Origin: an uncultured bacterium
GTDB lineage: Bacteria; Planctomycetota; UBA8742; UBA2392
Direction of reading: 5' to 3'
DNA: 64,000 nucleotides
Assembly (NCBI GenBank): GCA_938014885.1
Contig: CALLQI010000010.1
Coordinates: 1 to 64,000 of the forward strand
Shown here: positions 9,029-17,582 of the stretch, piece after piece
Position numbering within the stretch: the stretch's first letter is position 1
How the letters are laid out: every line of letters begins with the position of its first letter
The notes under the pieces: generated by a model
What the model saw: the letters and a program-made list of their open reading frames with translations, nothing else
What the model was told of the DNA's origin: nothing
The model's database searches: none
Made by a program: the position numbers and the translations under genes

Positions 9029-9523
9029 ATGTCGGCTGAAATGAAGCTCTTGTTCCTCGAAAAACAGGTTGAGGCCGCGCGCCTTTGCGCCTCGATCACT
9101 GAGCCTGTCGCCACGGGCAGCGAGCCGGGCGATCATGGCCTGCTGGCCGCCGATTACCTGCACGTCGCCACGCAACTGGGCGCCGCGCTGGCGGAACTCA
9201 AGACACTGAACGACGGCCTCGACAAAGACCGCAACCTCGAAGCCGGCGACCTGCGCCACCTGCGCGGCCGCATCGGCACAGCCGTGGGCGAAGTAGCGCG
9301 CGCGTCGCAAGATTTCGCGGCGCAGATTCGTTTCTTCGAAGCCATGAATCCGGGCGATGCGCCAAAGACCAAGCCCGCGCTGGACAAGTTTGACGAAGTC
9401 GACAAAGCCACCCGCGAAATCACGGTGCCTGAAGTGCCCGACGAAGACGCCGAACTGGCGCCGGCCGACGAATCAGGCCTGGCCCCCGAAGTAGGCGCCG
9501 AAGAAGACCCGATGATGATGTGA
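9029..9523 (+). CDS. Hypothetical acidic cytoplasmic protein
   Basis: This 164-aa protein is mostly helical in its first 115 residues (AEMKLLFLEKQVEAARLC, AALAELKTLNDGLDKD), with a Glu/Asp/Pro-rich tail ending in Met-Met-Met. A GTG lies directly before the ATG; the ATG at 9029, preceded by GGGGG, is preferred. No family recognised and no signal peptide. It is followed by a heptad repeat array and then the TatD-type hydrolase. Confidence 0.6.
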   Translation: MSAEMKLLFLEKQVEAARLCASITEPVATGSEPGDHGLLAADYLHVATQLGAALAELKTLNDGLDKDRNLEAGDLRHLRGRIGTAVGEVARASQDFAAQIRFFEAMNPGDAPKTKPALDKFDEVDKATREITVPEVPDEDAELAPADESGLAPEVGAEEDPMMM

Positions 9524-9540
9524 GCGGGACGGCAGATTGT

Positions 9541-9624
9541 AGGGGTTGGGGATTAGTTGTCAGGGCTGACTGGTTGAAGGAACGGGTCTAGGGCGCTGAG
9601 CACTGAGCACCGGGCACCGGCCAC
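9541..9624. repeat. Heptad repeat array 1
   Basis: Twelve consecutive 7-bp units can be read in one phase. A G/T-rich arm (AGGGGTT, GGGGATT, AGTTGTC, AGGGCTG) is followed by a C/A-containing arm (TGAGCAC twice, CGGGCAC, CGGCCAC). The array stops one unit before the ribosome site of the next gene. Confidence 0.75.
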
Positions 9625-9635
9625 AGGAGAATCAC

Positions 9636-10478
9636 ATGCGTATCTGGGAACCTCACATCCACATGATCAGCCGCGTCACCGACGACTATGAAAAAATGGC
9701 CGCGGCCGGCATCACGCACATCACCGAGCCCCAGTTCTGGCTGGGTCAGCCGCGTACCAGCGTGGGCACCTTCATTGACTACTTCCACCACCTCACCGAT
9801 TACGAAGTGAAGCGCGCCGCCGACTACGGCATCAAGCACTTCTGCACCATCGGCCTGAACCCGAAAGAAGCCAACGACGACCGTGTCAACAAAGACGTAA
9901 TGGCGATCCTGCCGCAGTGGGTGAGGCACCCGATGTGCTTGGCGATCGGCGAGATCGGCCTCGACAGCCACACCCCGCGCGAAGAAGAGTACCTGCGCAA
10001 GCAGCTTGATCTGGCCAAACAGGAAAACCTGCCGATCATGGTGCACACCCCGCACCGCGAAAAGTTCAAGGGTACCAAGCGCATCATCGACATCTGCAAA
10101 GAAGTCGGGATGAACCCGGACATGTGCCTGATCGACCACAACAACGAAGAAACCATCCCGATCACGAAGGAAGCGGGTTACTGGGCCGGCCACACAGTCT
10201 ACCCGGTAACGAAGCTGAGCCCGGAGCGCGCCTGCAACATCCTGAAGAAATTCGGCACCGAGCGCATGATGCTGAACTCAAGCGCCGACTGGGGCCCAAG
10301 CGACTGCCTGAACGTGCCCCGCACAGTAGGCGAGCTACGCCGCAACGGCTTCACGGAAGAGCAGATCCAGCGCGTGGTATGGGACAACCCGTTCAACTTC
10401 TACAGCCAAAGCGGCAAGCTAGAGGAGGAGCGAAAGAAACTCGCCCACACCTTCCTGCCCGAAGCAGTAGGGGTGTAG
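9636..10478 (+). CDS. TatD-family metal-dependent hydrolase
   Basis: This 280-aa TIM-barrel amidohydrolase starts 7 nt after AGGAGA. Expected metal ligands are visible in order: H7 and H9 (EPHIHM), the glutamate in IGEIGLD (about residue 110), His in MVHTPH, His in LIDHNNEE, and Asp in SSADWGPSD. TatD-type enzymes are usually nucleases or small-molecule hydrolases; the substrate here is unknown. The sequence lacks several loops of canonical TatD DNases and resembles the TatD-like branch linked to Ebo-type clusters, but no other ebo genes are nearby. Confidence 0.8.
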   Translation: MRIWEPHIHMISRVTDDYEKMAAAGITHITEPQFWLGQPRTSVGTFIDYFHHLTDYEVKRAADYGIKHFCTIGLNPKEANDDRVNKDVMAILPQWVRHPMCLAIGEIGLDSHTPREEEYLRKQLDLAKQENLPIMVHTPHREKFKGTKRIIDICKEVGMNPDMCLIDHNNEETIPITKEAGYWAGHTVYPVTKLSPERACNILKKFGTERMMLNSSADWGPSDCLNVPRTVGELRRNGFTEEQIQRVVWDNPFNFYSQSGKLEEERKKLAHTFLPEAVGV

Positions 10479-10488
10479 CCTTCGCCTC

Positions 10489-10884
10489 ATGTCCCTCGAC
10501 TTCATGCTCTTCGACTCTTCACTCGGCTCGACGTTACCCGGCGAGCCGAGTGCTGCTGTTAGCGAGCCGTCCTACTGGTTTCTGTACCCGTTTTTTGAGT
10601 CTCTGAGCGACCTGACCGGCCAAATGGCAGACATCTACGGGTACGCCGAGTTCAAGGGCGGTGCTCGCAACACATTGCTTGCCATGATCGGACAGGCCGA
10701 AGATGTTGTGGGCCGCCAGCCCGAAGAGTGGCTGCTCTGCACAGGTAGGAGGACTGGCGTAGATGCCGGGCCAATTTTTGAGCGCATCCAGCGAACCGAG
10801 CTGCTTAGCACTCTTGCGGCCCTGAGGGACTTGGTGGTGGCTGCCATCGCGTGCGGCGTTGAGGTCCACGCCGTGGGCGATTGA
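10489..10884 (+). CDS. Hypothetical protein
   Basis: This 131-aa protein starts 10 nt after the TatD-type gene. It has a mixed alpha/beta look (FMLFDSSLGSTLPG, WFLYPFFESLSDLTGQ, LLSTLAALRDLVVAAI), no signal peptide and no membrane segment. The size and fold pattern are like those of small immunity or accessory proteins, but there is no toxin gene next to it, and no function is proposed. Confidence 0.6.
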   Translation: MSLDFMLFDSSLGSTLPGEPSAAVSEPSYWFLYPFFESLSDLTGQMADIYGYAEFKGGARNTLLAMIGQAEDVVGRQPEEWLLCTGRRTGVDAGPIFERIQRTELLSTLAALRDLVVAAIACGVEVHAVGD

Positions 10885-10926
10885 CTCACGCTTGCGCTGC
10901 ATTCAGTTACGTCGTTTGCTGGCACC

Positions 10927-11520
10927 ATGTTGTTCAAACAGCGCTTTCTGGATGGCATTGCGGGCGGCGACATCACGCTGGCTTTTCGTTGCTGGCGGCG
11001 GCCTTCGGTGAAGGCTGGCGGCACGCTTCACACGGCCGTGGGACTGCTTGCGATTGATGAGGTTGCTGCCACTGATTCGGATTCGCTGAAGGCTGCCGAT
11101 GCCCATGCTGCCGGGTTTGCGGACTTGACTGAGCTTCGTGCGGACCTGGCGGCGCAGCGCGACGGGCAGCTTTATCGCATTCGGTTTCGGCTGATTGGCG
11201 ACGACCCGCGCATTGCCCTGCGTGAAGACGCGGCACTCACGCCTGAGCAGCTTGCCACCCTGCTGGCCAAGCTGGCCCGGCTCGACAAGGCCGGTGCCTG
11301 GACCCGCGCCACGCTGCAAGCCATCGCCGAGCACGAAGGCCGCCGCGCCGGCGACCTGGCGGACATGCTGGGGCGCGACAAAGACTGGCTGAAGTTGCAC
11401 ATCCGCAAGCTCAAGAATCTCGGCCTGACCGAAAGCCTCGGCACGGGCTATCGCATTTCACCGCGCGGCCGCCGGGTGCTGAGCGCCATGAAGCTTAGGG
11501 CGTCATTCGCGAAAAACTGA
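10927..11520 (+). CDS. ASCH-like domain fused to a winged-helix domain
   Basis: In this 197-aa protein, residues 1-95 match the pattern of ASCH/PUA-like RNA-binding proteins (LFKQRFLDGIAGGDITLAFR, then a basic stretch and RIRFRLIGDDPR). Residues 100-190 form a winged helix (WTRATLQAIAEHEGRRAGDLADML, KDWLKLHIRKLKNLGLTESLG, GYRISPRGRRVL). The combination suggests a nucleic-acid-binding regulator. An ATG at 10927 starts the domain exactly. It is a stand-alone gene upstream of the VIT-vWA lipoprotein. Confidence 0.7.
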   Translation: MLFKQRFLDGIAGGDITLAFRCWRRPSVKAGGTLHTAVGLLAIDEVAATDSDSLKAADAHAAGFADLTELRADLAAQRDGQLYRIRFRLIGDDPRIALREDAALTPEQLATLLAKLARLDKAGAWTRATLQAIAEHEGRRAGDLADMLGRDKDWLKLHIRKLKNLGLTESLGTGYRISPRGRRVLSAMKLRASFAKN

Positions 11521-11600
11521 CGAATTCCGGAACTGGCCTGTGCGCGTTTTCATCCTAAGCGCGCCCTGGGGTATTTTTGACCCTTTAACCGGAGACCTCC

Positions 11601-14270
11601 ATGCTTCGCTCACGCCCGTTTGTCCGACCCGCGCTTTTCATGGCGGCCTTTGCGCTGGCCGTGCTTGCGGCTTGCACCAAAGCGCCCGAGCCCACGCCGC
11701 AGGTCGCGCAAGATGACCCCAAAAAGCAATCCACCGAGCAACCGGATACTCAACGCCCCGACGCCACAACACTCGAGCCCAGCCTGCGGCCATGGGAATC
11801 CCAAGACGGCATGCCCCCGATGTCGCCGTCGGACGAAGTGATGGTCCTTGAGCGTCGTATGGAAGACCGCGTCAACAGCGACCCCAGCGCCAACAGCCGA
11901 GTCGGCCTCGGCGGCGGCCACGGCGGCGGCTACAGCGGTGGCGATACCGGGGGTTCAGCGGGTGCATCCGGCAGCCCGCGTGCTGGCCGCGCACCGGCGC
12001 CCGAGACCGCAAAGCGCAAAGCGGAATCTGACGACAAGTCAACCGGCGGCCAGAATCGCAATGCCGGCGGCGTGGACCCGAGCCTCAGCGCCACCGAAGG
12101 CAGCCTGTTTGCCAAGCGCGGCGGCGACACGGTCGGCCAGTTCCCGCTGCGCCACACCGATGTGCGTGCCGAAGTCAGCGGCTACATCGCCGCCACCACC
12201 GTTACCCAGAGCTTCACCAACCCGTTCACCGAGGTGATCGAGGCTGTCTACACCTTCCCGCTGCCCGGTGATTCCGCGATCAACGACTTCCTGATGGTGA
12301 TCGGCGAGCGTCGCATCCGCGGCGTTGTGCGCCCGCGCGCTGAGGCTGAGCAGGTATACGCCGAAGCCAAGGCCCGCGGCTACACCGCCAGCCTGCTGAC
12401 CCAGGAACGCCCGAACATCTTCACGCAGTCGGTGGCGAACATTGAGGTAAGCGGCGAAATCGACATCAAGATCACCTACTTCCAGACGTTGCGGTATGAA
12501 GAAGGCCAGTACGAGTACTACTTCCCCATGGTCGTGGGCCCGCGCTACATCCCCGCGCCCAAGACCGGCACGCCGACTGTCGGCACAGACACCGGCGGCA
12601 ACAGTGGCAGCGGCAGCAGCAACCCCGGCACCGGCACAGCGCCCGACAACCCGCGCGTTCCTGACGCCAGCAAGATCACCCCGCCCGCGCTGCCGGAAGG
12701 CATGCGCAGCGGCCACGACATCAGCATTCTGCTGGATATTGATGCCGGCCTCACGATCGACCATGCGCGTCTCGAAAGCCTGGCGCACAAGGTCAGCATC
12801 GAAAAGGTCGACGCTGAGCGCATGACCGTGAAGCTGGTCGATGCCGACAACATCCTGAACCGCGACTTCGTGTTCCGCTGGGGCATCGCCAACGACAAGC
12901 CCGTCGGCGGCGTGGTCGCGCACCGTGGCGACTCGGGCGGCTTCTTTACCCTGATGTTGCAGCCGCAGCTTGACCCGGCCGACAAAGACGTGACGCCCCG
13001 CGAAATCACCTTCATCGTGGACGTAAGCGGCAGCATGCGCGGTGTGCCCATGGACACCAGCCGCGCGGTCATCAACCGCTGCCTCGATACGCTGCGCCCC
13101 GATGACCTGTTCAACATCGTGTACTTCGCCAGCGGCAACGGCCAGGTCTTCGACAAGCCGATGCCCAACACGCCTGAGAACATCGAAAAGGCCAAGGGCT
13201 TTCTGACCGGCATGAAGGCCTCCGGCGGCACCGAAATGCTCAAGGGCCTGCAGCGCGCCCTGGCCGCTGAGCACGACCCGGCTTACCTGCAGATGTACGC
13301 CTTCTTCACCGACGGCTACATCGGCAATGAGGCCGAAATCCACCGCACCATCAAGGAAGAAAGGAACGGCGCACGCTTCTTCGCATTCGGTATCGGCGGC
13401 AGCGTCAACCGCCACCTGATTGACGGCATCGCCGAACATGGCGACGGCAAGACGCACTACTGCTTCCCCCGCGACAGCAAGGTTGAGGAAGGCGCGGCCC
13501 TGGCCTTCTACCGCATGATCGACAGCCCGGTGCTGTGCGACATCAGCATTGATTACAACGGCCTGCCGATCACCGACGTGCTGCCGGGCAAAGTGACGGA
13601 CCTGTTTGCCGGCCAGCCAATCCAGCTTGTCGGGCGCTATACAGCGGCCGCCAAGGGCACGATCTTCATCAACGGGCGTGTGGGTGCGCGTCGCATCACC
13701 ATCCCGGTTGAAGTGGACATGCCGGAAGTGGAAGAACGCAACGCCTGCATCGCCGCGATCTGGGCCCGCAAGCGCATCGACCAACTCGAAGGCGAAGCGC
13801 TGACCAAGCCCGCTGACAAGGAAATCGAGCAGCAGATCACCGACCTCGCGGTCGAGTTCCGCCTGATGAGCCGCTTCACGAGCTTCGTGGCGGTGGATGA
13901 ATCACGCATCGTCGGCAACGGCCAGCCGCTGAAGATTGTGCAGCCCGTGGAAATGCCGGAAGGCGTCAGCCGCGAAGGCATCTTCGGCAACGTGGTCGGC
14001 CAGCCGGTGCGCATCCCGGGCTGGGGCATCGTTGTTGCTGAAAACGGCGAAGGCGGCGTGGGCATCGCGCAGGTCGAAAAGGGTTCAGCCGCTGAGAAGG
14101 CCGGCGTGACCGCGGGGCTGCTGATCGCGAGCGTGAACGGCGTGGCGATCATCGGCATCCAGCACCTCGAAGGCCAGTTGCTGCAAGCTGCAGGCGAGGT
14201 GAAGGTCGGGCTGCTGCAGCCCGGCGCTACGACTTCGAACATCAGTGAAGTGATGCTGCCACAGCCATAA
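11601..14270 (+). CDS. VIT and von Willebrand factor A domain lipoprotein with C-terminal PDZ
   Basis: The protein has 889 aa. A lipoprotein signal (FALAVLAAC) is followed by a Pro/Gly/Ser linker to about residue 165 and a VIT domain (about 165-320; VTQSFTNPFTEVIEAVYTFP). A second Gly/Ser/Thr linker leads to a vWA domain (about 465-635) with an intact MIDAS start (DVSGSMRG) and the Thr/Asp positions GGTEM and FFTDGY. The C-terminal 90 residues look like a PDZ domain (GIAQVEKGSAAEKAGVTAGL). This is the bacterial inter-alpha-trypsin-inhibitor heavy-chain-like arrangement, presumed to mediate metal-dependent protein contacts at the cell surface. GGAGA precedes the ATG. A strong terminator follows at 14288. 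Confidence 0.9.
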   Translation: MLRSRPFVRPALFMAAFALAVLAACTKAPEPTPQVAQDDPKKQSTEQPDTQRPDATTLEPSLRPWESQDGMPPMSPSDEVMVLERRMEDRVNSDPSANSRVGLGGGHGGGYSGGDTGGSAGASGSPRAGRAPAPETAKRKAESDDKSTGGQNRNAGGVDPSLSATEGSLFAKRGGDTVGQFPLRHTDVRAEVSGYIAATTVTQSFTNPFTEVIEAVYTFPLPGDSAINDFLMVIGERRIRGVVRPRAEAEQVYAEAKARGYTASLLTQERPNIFTQSVANIEVSGEIDIKITYFQTLRYEEGQYEYYFPMVVGPRYIPAPKTGTPTVGTDTGGNSGSGSSNPGTGTAPDNPRVPDASKITPPALPEGMRSGHDISILLDIDAGLTIDHARLESLAHKVSIEKVDAERMTVKLVDADNILNRDFVFRWGIANDKPVGGVVAHRGDSGGFFTLMLQPQLDPADKDVTPREITFIVDVSGSMRGVPMDTSRAVINRCLDTLRPDDLFNIVYFASGNGQVFDKPMPNTPENIEKAKGFLTGMKASGGTEMLKGLQRALAAEHDPAYLQMYAFFTDGYIGNEAEIHRTIKEERNGARFFAFGIGGSVNRHLIDGIAEHGDGKTHYCFPRDSKVEEGAALAFYRMIDSPVLCDISIDYNGLPITDVLPGKVTDLFAGQPIQLVGRYTAAAKGTIFINGRVGARRITIPVEVDMPEVEERNACIAAIWARKRIDQLEGEALTKPADKEIEQQITDLAVEFRLMSRFTSFVAVDESRIVGNGQPLKIVQPVEMPEGVSREGIFGNVVGQPVRIPGWGIVVAENGEGGVGIAQVEKGSAAEKAGVTAGLLIASVNGVAIIGIQHLEGQLLQAAGEVKVGLLQPGATTSNISEVMLPQP

Positions 14271-14287
14271 CCGCCAGATTGCACCGA

Positions 14288-14325
14288 AACACACCCCCGG
14301 GGCAATTCCCGGGGGTGTTTTCTTT
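14288..14325 (+). terminator. Rho-independent terminator after the VIT-vWA gene
   Basis: The 11-bp stem ACACCCCCGGG with a 6-nt loop is followed by TTTTCTTT, 20 nt past the stop codon. Confidence 0.9.
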
Positions 14326-14376
14326 GCTTCGCGATGAACCCTTGGCCGCACGCCACGTTGCAACGGTGGGGGAATC

Positions 14377-15963
14377 ATGGTCGCGCGCGAAACTGGGCCT
14401 CGCCGCTTCCTGCCGCTTGCACTGCTGGCCATCGCGCTGGCAGCCGCGGCCGTGGCGTTCTACGCGCTGAGGCCGGACCGAACCCCACCCAACGCGCCCG
14501 GTCTGCCAACCGATCATAGTGCAGATCATCGCGATGGTGGCGGGCCAATGAACCTGCGCGACCCCGCATCGCATGAGGCCGCAACGCCCGCCAACAGCAG
14601 CGACCCGGCCGCTGAGACCGGGCACTCGGACGACGTCGCCAAAGAACGCCGCCGCGTGGACCGCGACTTCAGCCCCGGCGCGCCGTTCCTGCCCGATCAC
14701 CTGAAGTCAAAAGATCGCCACACGCTACCTGGCGCTCGCCAACCTGAAGACAGCGTGCCCAAGGGCAGCTCAGTCGTTGTGGGGTCGGGCAAGCCCATGC
14801 CGCGAGTTCGTACGGAACCCGTGATAGACGTGGCTGAACTCACCCGCGTCAGCCTGAACTGGTTGCAGGACCACCAGTCGAAGGACGGCAACTGGTCCGC
14901 CACGGATTTCGACGAGGACTCCAGACGCCGCAAGGCCGAGGGCCACGTAGCGACCCGCAACGTCGAGTTCGTACGCCCCGGTGAGGCCGCTGGCGACGAG
15001 GGCGAACCTGGCCGCGACAGCGTGCTTACGGCGCTTGCGCTGAACAGCTACGTCAGCGCCGGTTACGATCACAAGGAAGGCGAGTACAAGCAGGTCGCGC
15101 GACAGGCCGTACTTCACCTGCGCAAGGTCCAGCGCATCGACGGTTCGTTTGAAGGGGCGGAAGCCACGCGCGATGCGGCGCTGATCGTGTTCGCGATGTG
15201 GCAGACCTTCGGGCAAAGCGCCGACCAGGTACTGAAGCCCATCGCGGACAAGGCTTGCGACTACCTGCTGAGTTTGCGCCTGCCGGGCTCAGGCTGGGGC
15301 GAAACCGCCAACGATGAAGCCGGGCCGAACCTGCTGGACACATTCTACGCGGTGCTCGCACTGAAATCGGCCAGAATGGGCGGCTGGAACCACGACCCCA
15401 GGCTAGAGATGCAGGATGCGGGCGCGTTCCTGGAGACACTCGTGCGCAGGGACAGCTCATTCTGGTACACGCCCACCATGCGCGAAGCGCCGAACGCGCA
15501 GGCAAACGGCCACACGCGAGGCCCGATCAACGTTGCCGCATGGATCGTGGCGACGATTTTCGCGGGAACGCGCAGCCCCCACGACGCCCTGGTGGCATCA
15601 CTGGGGCAACAGCTGGTGACGCCGGAAGCACTCCCTCTCTGGAGCGCCGAAACCGTCGATTACGAATACTGGTGGATCGGCACGCTTGCCTGCTACCAGT
15701 GCGGCCAGCAGCTGTATGAATCCGCAACCATCTGGGACGCCTGGGACGCAGCACTAAGTGAAGCACTGCTGACGAACCAAAGAGGAGTACATCCAGCCGA
15801 TGTAGAGGCCGGCCACACGGACCCCTCGCTGTTAGACGAACACGGAAGCTGGGACGCGGTATCACCATGGAACACCGGCGGCCGCATAGAGGCAACCTGC
15901 TACGCAACACTGACCGCACAAACCAGAAACCGCTACCTGAAGTTTGTACTGAAACAGGAGTGA
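14377..15963 (+). CDS. Membrane-anchored protein with prenyltransferase/squalene-oxidase-type repeats
   Basis: This 528-aa protein has an N-terminal membrane anchor (residues 10-30) and a long disordered charged linker to about 140. The rest is an alpha/alpha-toroid domain with SLNWLQDHQSKDGNWSA, AVLHLRKVQRIDGSFEG, DYLLSLRLPGSGWGE and WWIGTLACYQ. The end carries a motif shared with the next gene: NQRG, then AD, AGHT, GSWD and GGR..ATCYA. No DxDD cyclase motif was seen. GGGGGAA lies upstream of the ATG. It is adjacent to its paralogue at 16315, separated by a palindrome-rich spacer. Confidence 0.85.
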   Translation: MVARETGPRRFLPLALLAIALAAAAVAFYALRPDRTPPNAPGLPTDHSADHRDGGGPMNLRDPASHEAATPANSSDPAAETGHSDDVAKERRRVDRDFSPGAPFLPDHLKSKDRHTLPGARQPEDSVPKGSSVVVGSGKPMPRVRTEPVIDVAELTRVSLNWLQDHQSKDGNWSATDFDEDSRRRKAEGHVATRNVEFVRPGEAAGDEGEPGRDSVLTALALNSYVSAGYDHKEGEYKQVARQAVLHLRKVQRIDGSFEGAEATRDAALIVFAMWQTFGQSADQVLKPIADKACDYLLSLRLPGSGWGETANDEAGPNLLDTFYAVLALKSARMGGWNHDPRLEMQDAGAFLETLVRRDSSFWYTPTMREAPNAQANGHTRGPINVAAWIVATIFAGTRSPHDALVASLGQQLVTPEALPLWSAETVDYEYWWIGTLACYQCGQQLYESATIWDAWDAALSEALLTNQRGVHPADVEAGHTDPSLLDEHGSWDAVSPWNTGGRIEATCYATLTAQTRNRYLKFVLKQE

Positions 15964-16056
15964 GAGAGCCGCTTGGGCACATGCACCTGCGGCTCCCAAG
16001 CCGAAGCTTTGAGTCTGCCGGCCCTTCCGGGCCTTGCCTTTCCGGGGGCGTCGATC

Positions 16057-16130
16057 CCAGGCCCTTACGGGCCTGGCTAAGATCTGGCGGCCTGCGGCCT
16101 CAATGCAGTGAGGCCGAAGGCCGCCAGATC
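16057..16130. repeat. Cluster of palindromes between two paralogous genes
   Basis: CCAGGCCC-TTAC-GGGCCTGG (16057-16076) is followed by a 50-bp imperfect palindrome (16081-16130) with arms GATCTGGCGGCC...CTCA and TGAG...GGCCGCCAGATC, interrupted only by TGC/GAA. The cluster sits in the 351-bp spacer 15964-16314, which has no credible gene. It may terminate transcription of 14377-15963 or be a mobile palindromic element; there is no T-tract. Confidence 0.6.
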
Positions 16131-16314
16131 GTAGCGCGGTGCATGAGCGCCGGGTCCCCCGCAATCCCATGTCTCAAGCCTCGTGAGGGGCGACAGAACC
16201 AGGGAACCGAACCAAAGCGGCAACGCGACGTTGTAACCTACAGCGGCACTGACACTGCCGGTCTCCCACCGCCTTCGAAAGCACGAGGCCAAACCGGATT
16301 CATGGGAGCGGTGA

Positions 16315-17523
16315 ATGCCTGGCATCTACACACGACACTGGCTGATTCCAGCGTTGGGCCTTTGGGTGGCGCTTGTGGGCGGTTGTGCTTCCAAGGCTCC
16401 GCCGTCTGCTTCTGCGCCTGATTCGCCGCGGCCTCGGGTTGATCTTGTGCCGCCTGCCCGTGTTGTGCCGGAGTATGCGCTGCCGACTTCGGCGGCGGCT
16501 TTGCGGCCTCATCTGGCTTGGCTTCGGGATCATCAATCGGTCGATGGCAGTTGGAGTGCTTCCGGCGTTTCGAGACGTGCGCCGGCCACTCGCAAACGGG
16601 CCGACGCTGCGGCGGCTGCCAGCGGACCTCATGGCGGCGGCGAGAATGGGCCGGTGGGGCTGACGGCTCTTGCGCTGCTTGCCTTCACCGGCGACGGGTG
16701 CGCCGATCATCCCGAGTTCGCGGACAGCGTGTGGCTGGGCCTGCGTTTTCTGGCCGATCAGCGCCTTGGCGACGGTTCCTTCACCGGCGCGCGCAATTTG
16801 CGCGAGCATGCGCTGGCCACCATGGCGCTGTGCGCGTGCGGCGCGGCGCTGGGCGACTCGCGCATGGAACAATGGGGGCGTGAATCGGCCGAGCGCTTGT
16901 TGCATATGCGGCAAGACGGCTGGGGTGAACACGCAGGAGTAGTGCCCAATCTCATCGACACCTGCTACGCGCTGATGGCAATCGACGCCGCGAAGGAGGC
17001 CGGGCTGAAGCATCCTTACAACGAACTGGACGACGTGCGTGTCTTCGTGCTCAGCCTGCGCCGGGCCGATGGCTCCATCTCGTGGTCGCACGCGCGGCCT
17101 TCCGCGGATCGCGGCCCGATGCTGTCAGCATCCTGGGTCATTGCGGCGACACTCAGCGGCGCGGCGATTCGTGGCAGCTCGGTTCTGGAAGCGGTTGGGG
17201 CGCGCGTCACGCACCGCGACACGCTGCCTGTGTGGCGCGCCGGGACACGCGACTTCGAATCCTGGTGGTTTGGTTCGCGCGCGCTGAGGCTGCTCAATCC
17301 CGCCGCGCGCAAGGCGTGGCGCACTGCCCTTGCTGATGCGCTGATTCCAAACCAGCGCGGCTGGACTACCGCCGACCGCGATGCCGGCCACACCTCAACC
17401 GACCAGCTGGCCGAGATGGGAAGCTGGGACCCCGGCGACAATCCGGGCGGCCGCACGGCCGCAACGTGCTTCGCGGCGCTGAGCCTGCAAAGCCTAGGTG
17501 AGACTCGGGTAGCGGGCGGTTAA
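16315..17523 (+). CDS. Lipoprotein with prenyltransferase/squalene-oxidase-type repeats (paralogue of 14377-15963)
   Basis: This 402-aa protein has a lipobox (LWVALVGGC) at the N-terminus. The toroid repeats AWLRDHQSVDGSWSA, RFLADQRLGDGSFTG and VFVLSLRRADGSISWS follow the same order as in the upstream gene. The same C-terminal motif is present (NQRG..TADRDAGHT, GSWDPG, GGRTAATCFAAL). It lacks the long linker of its neighbour. GGGAG precedes the ATG. The pair most likely arose by local duplication. Probable role: an outer-surface binding scaffold; a catalytic acid motif was not found. Confidence 0.85.
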   Translation: MPGIYTRHWLIPALGLWVALVGGCASKAPPSASAPDSPRPRVDLVPPARVVPEYALPTSAAALRPHLAWLRDHQSVDGSWSASGVSRRAPATRKRADAAAAASGPHGGGENGPVGLTALALLAFTGDGCADHPEFADSVWLGLRFLADQRLGDGSFTGARNLREHALATMALCACGAALGDSRMEQWGRESAERLLHMRQDGWGEHAGVVPNLIDTCYALMAIDAAKEAGLKHPYNELDDVRVFVLSLRRADGSISWSHARPSADRGPMLSASWVIAATLSGAAIRGSSVLEAVGARVTHRDTLPVWRAGTRDFESWWFGSRALRLLNPAARKAWRTALADALIPNQRGWTTADRDAGHTSTDQLAEMGSWDPGDNPGGRTAATCFAALSLQSLGETRVAGG

Positions 17524-17558
17524 CCACGGCCACAGGAATTCCGGATTTTTGGGGATGC

Positions 17559-17582
17559 ATATAACCGCTTATGCGGTTATAT
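17559..17582 (+). promoter_or_regulatory. ArsR-type operator, perfect 10-bp inverted repeat
   Basis: ATATAACCGC-TTAT-GCGGTTATAT forms a perfect palindrome whose right arm overlaps the first base pairs of the arsR start codon (17581). TATAAC within the left arm could serve as a -10 element; no convincing -35 was seen. Binding of ArsR here would block both transcription and the leader. Confidence 0.8.

Noticed and set aside
12039..13784. 581-codon minus-strand frame opposite the VIT-vWA gene
   Set aside because: Antisense shadow of a strongly biased GC3 gene; the plus strand has signal peptide, VIT and MIDAS motifs.
14377..17523. Squalene-hopene cyclase for hopanoid synthesis
   Set aside because: Signal or anchor present, no DxDD motif, no hopanoid genes nearby; repeat-fold only.
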